A stretch of 64,000 nt of DNA from positions 4,402,001 through 4,466,000 of the forward strand of contig NZ_CP072453.1 of assembly GCF_019343475.1 (NCBI RefSeq). The letters run 5' to 3'. Source of the DNA: Providencia sp. R33 (lineage in GTDB: Bacteria; Pseudomonadota; Gammaproteobacteria; Enterobacterales; Enterobacteriaceae). Positions 62,467 through 64,000 of this stretch are shown piece by piece; position 1 is the stretch's first letter; each line of letters starts with the position of its first letter. Below the pieces are notes generated by a model. It made no database searches, was not told where the DNA came from, and saw only the letters and a program-made list of their open reading frames with translations. The position numbers were made by a program, and so were the translations under genes.

Positions 62467-63681
62467 ATGACTTGGTCTGATTTCAAATCTCACTATCTCA
62501 TCGGTTTTTGGAAGCCTTTACCCGCAGTAATTGCCGCAGGTATTTTATCAACCTACTATTTTGGTTTAACGGGCACATTTTGGGCTGTTACTGGTGAATT
62601 TACTCGCTGGGGCGGGCACATTATGCAGCTGTTTGGTGCTCATCCAGAAACTTGGGGTTATTTCAAAGTTATTGGCTTTGAAGGCACACCTCTAGATCGT
62701 ATTGATGGTGTCATGATTATCGGTATGTTTGCCGGTTGCTTTGCTGCTGCACTTTGGGCAAATAATGTTAAATTACGTATGCCTCAACACCGTATTCGCA
62801 TTTTCCAAGCTATTCTTGGCGGTATTATTGCAGGGTTTGGTGCGCGTTTAGCAATGGGTTGTAATTTAGCGGCATTCTTTACTGGGATCCCTCAATTTTC
62901 TCTGCACGCATGGTATTTTGCTGTTGCAACTGCAGCTGGTTCATATTTTGGCGCTAAGTTTACATTGATGCCAATGTTTAGGATCCCTGTCAAACTGAAA
63001 AAAGTCAGTGCGGCATCTCCGTTAACGCAAAATCATGATGTGGCAAAACGACGCTTTAAGTTAGGAATGGTTATTTTCACCCTCGCATTGGCGTGGGGTT
63101 TTTATACCTTACTTGACTCTCCAGTGATGGGCTTTGCTATCCTCTGCGGAATTGGCTTTGGTTTATTAATTGAGCGTGCTCAGATTTGTTTTACCTCCGC
63201 TTTTCGCGATTTGTGGATCACGGGCCGTACCCATATGGCTAAAGCTATCATTATTGGGATGGCAGTCAGTGCAATCGGTATTTTTAGTTACGTCCAATTA
63301 GGCGCGACGCCAAAAATCCTTTGGGCAGGCCCAAATGCCGTTATTGGTGGCTTACTCTTCGGTTTTGGTATTGTCCTTGCTGGTGGCTGTGAAACGGGTT
63401 GGATGTACCGCGCAGTGGAAGGGCAGGTCCATTATTGGTGGGTTGGTTTTGGGAATATTATTGGCGCAACCATCCTAGCTTATTATTGGGATGATTTAGG
63501 CCCTTGGTTAGCAACCGATTTTGACAAAGTGAATTTACTCGAAACCTTTGGGCCACAAGGTGGCTTGTTGGTGACGTATGCATTATTAGCAGTGGCGTTT
63601 GTGCTGATGTTAGTTTGGGAAAAACACTTTTTCCGTAAACGTACACAAAAATCAACACAAGCATCAATGGAGGCAATATGA
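62467..63681 (+). CDS. yedE: YedE family sulfur/selenium-compound transporter
   Basis: A polytopic inner-membrane protein of the YeeE/YedE family, related to thiosulfate transporters. YedE is associated with selenium metabolism because it co-occurs with yedF. The sequence follows E. coli YedE closely: AVIAAGILSTYYFG, GARLAMGCNLAAFFTGIPQF and VLAGGCETGWMYRAVEG, the last two holding the conserved membrane cysteines. The ATG at 62467 matches the E. coli N-terminus (MTWSDFK, MSWQQFK) and gives 404 residues. A GTG at 62446 with AGGA upstream would add seven. Confidence 0.9.
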   Translation: MTWSDFKSHYLIGFWKPLPAVIAAGILSTYYFGLTGTFWAVTGEFTRWGGHIMQLFGAHPETWGYFKVIGFEGTPLDRIDGVMIIGMFAGCFAAALWANNVKLRMPQHRIRIFQAILGGIIAGFGARLAMGCNLAAFFTGIPQFSLHAWYFAVATAAGSYFGAKFTLMPMFRIPVKLKKVSAASPLTQNHDVAKRRFKLGMVIFTLALAWGFYTLLDSPVMGFAILCGIGFGLLIERAQICFTSAFRDLWITGRTHMAKAIIIGMAVSAIGIFSYVQLGATPKILWAGPNAVIGGLLFGFGIVLAGGCETGWMYRAVEGQVHYWWVGFGNIIGATILAYYWDDLGPWLATDFDKVNLLETFGPQGGLLVTYALLAVAFVLMLVWEKHFFRKRTQKSTQASMEAI

Positions 63682-63917
63682 GTAAAAAAGAAATTATTCC
63701 TGATTATCGTTTAGATATGGTCGGGGAACCTTGCCCATATCCAGCGGTAGCGACACTAGAAGCAATGCCATCCCTAAAAAGCGGTGAAATATTAGAAGTG
63801 GTGAGTGATTGCCCACAATCAATTAATAATATTCCGTTAGATGCAAAAAACTATGGCTATAAGGTTTTGGATATCCAGCAAGATGGGCCGACGATACGTT
63901 ATCTTATCCAAAAATAA
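63678..63917 (+). CDS. yedF: TusA-family protein YedF
   Basis: A small SirA/TusA-fold protein of 79 residues, partner of YedE. The active-site cysteine is in GEPCPYPAVATLEAM near residue 19, the persulfide-carrying position in TusA relatives; a second cysteine is in SDCPQSINNIPLDA. The exact sulfur or selenium carrier role is unproven. Its ATG overlaps the yedE TGA (ATGA), so the two are translationally coupled. Confidence 0.93.
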   Translation: MSKKEIIPDYRLDMVGEPCPYPAVATLEAMPSLKSGEILEVVSDCPQSINNIPLDAKNYGYKVLDIQQDGPTIRYLIQK

Positions 63918-64000
63918 CGGATACCCGTCATACTTTGCGCCGCAGCGTTGTTGACTGCACTCACAGGCTCTAGTCACATACCTATGATTGCTCGTCATAT
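63918..64000 (-). repeat. ERIC element 15, cut by the window end
   Basis: GATACCCGTCATACTTTGCG, then GCGTTGTTGACTGCACTCAC and CTAGTCACATAC are the left half of an ERIC in reverse orientation. It starts within about 2 bp of the yedF stop. Confidence 0.8.

Overview
This 64 kb window is an ordinary chromosomal segment from an enterobacterium. The order serB-radA-nadR-ettA-slt-trpR-yjjX-gpmB-rob-creA-arcA-thrLABC-yaaA-talB-mog-satP-dnaKJ-nhaAR-rpsT-ribF-ileS-lspA-fkpB-ispH-dapB-carAB follows the Escherichia coli map across the 100/0 minute junction. The last 7 kb, yghB-metC-exbBD and then yedEF, come from elsewhere on the E. coli map. AT-rich intergenic DNA, many ERIC repeats and an ExbB with a long exported N-terminus suggest Morganellaceae, probably Providencia or a close relative. 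That assignment is inference from memory of gene order and proteins, not a database result. I see no rRNA, tRNA, CRISPR array, prophage or complete insertion sequence.

Layout. Positions 1-10.6 kb hold serB, radA, nadR, ettA, an orphan higA antitoxin with a wrecked higB, slt and trpR. They are separated by about twelve ERIC copies or remnants, one of which is split by a 269-bp MITE-like insert. From 10.6 to 20.2 kb come yjjX, gpmB, rob, creA, arcA (creBCD are missing), 1 kb of gene-free DNA, and the attenuated thrLABC operon. From 20.2 to 30.8 kb lies an accessory block absent from this place in E. coli. It has two exported Gly-Gly-Asn repeat proteins, an unknown exported protein of three exact 49-residue repeats, cusRS, the divergent cusCFBA copper/silver efflux operon, and a DUF411 gene. 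From 30.8 to 57 kb follow an aldo-keto reductase, yaaA, talB, mog, satP, dnaKJ, an exported amidohydrolase next to an EamA transporter, nhaAR, rpsT, ribF-ileS-lspA-fkpB-ispH, dapB and carAB. From 57 to 64 kb come yghB, metC, exbBD, 1.6 kb of very AT-rich DNA that may encode a small transcript, and yedEF.

How the parts work together. CusS senses periplasmic Cu(I)/Ag(I) and CusR activates the CusCBA pump and the CusF chaperone. A perfect CusR palindrome lies in the cusR-cusC divergent region. A second, degenerate copy lies upstream of the unknown three-repeat protein, with the same 30-bp spacing to a -10 hexamer, so that protein is the best candidate here for an undescribed member of the copper response. 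Other regulation readable from the sequence includes a TrpR operator before trpR, the thr attenuator, a sigma-32 promoter before dnaK, a Fur box before exbB, an arginine box before carA, and UUG starts for carA and rpsT. A recurring pattern is that ERIC elements begin or end within a few bases of stop codons (serB, ettA, slt, trpR, yjjX, yedF).
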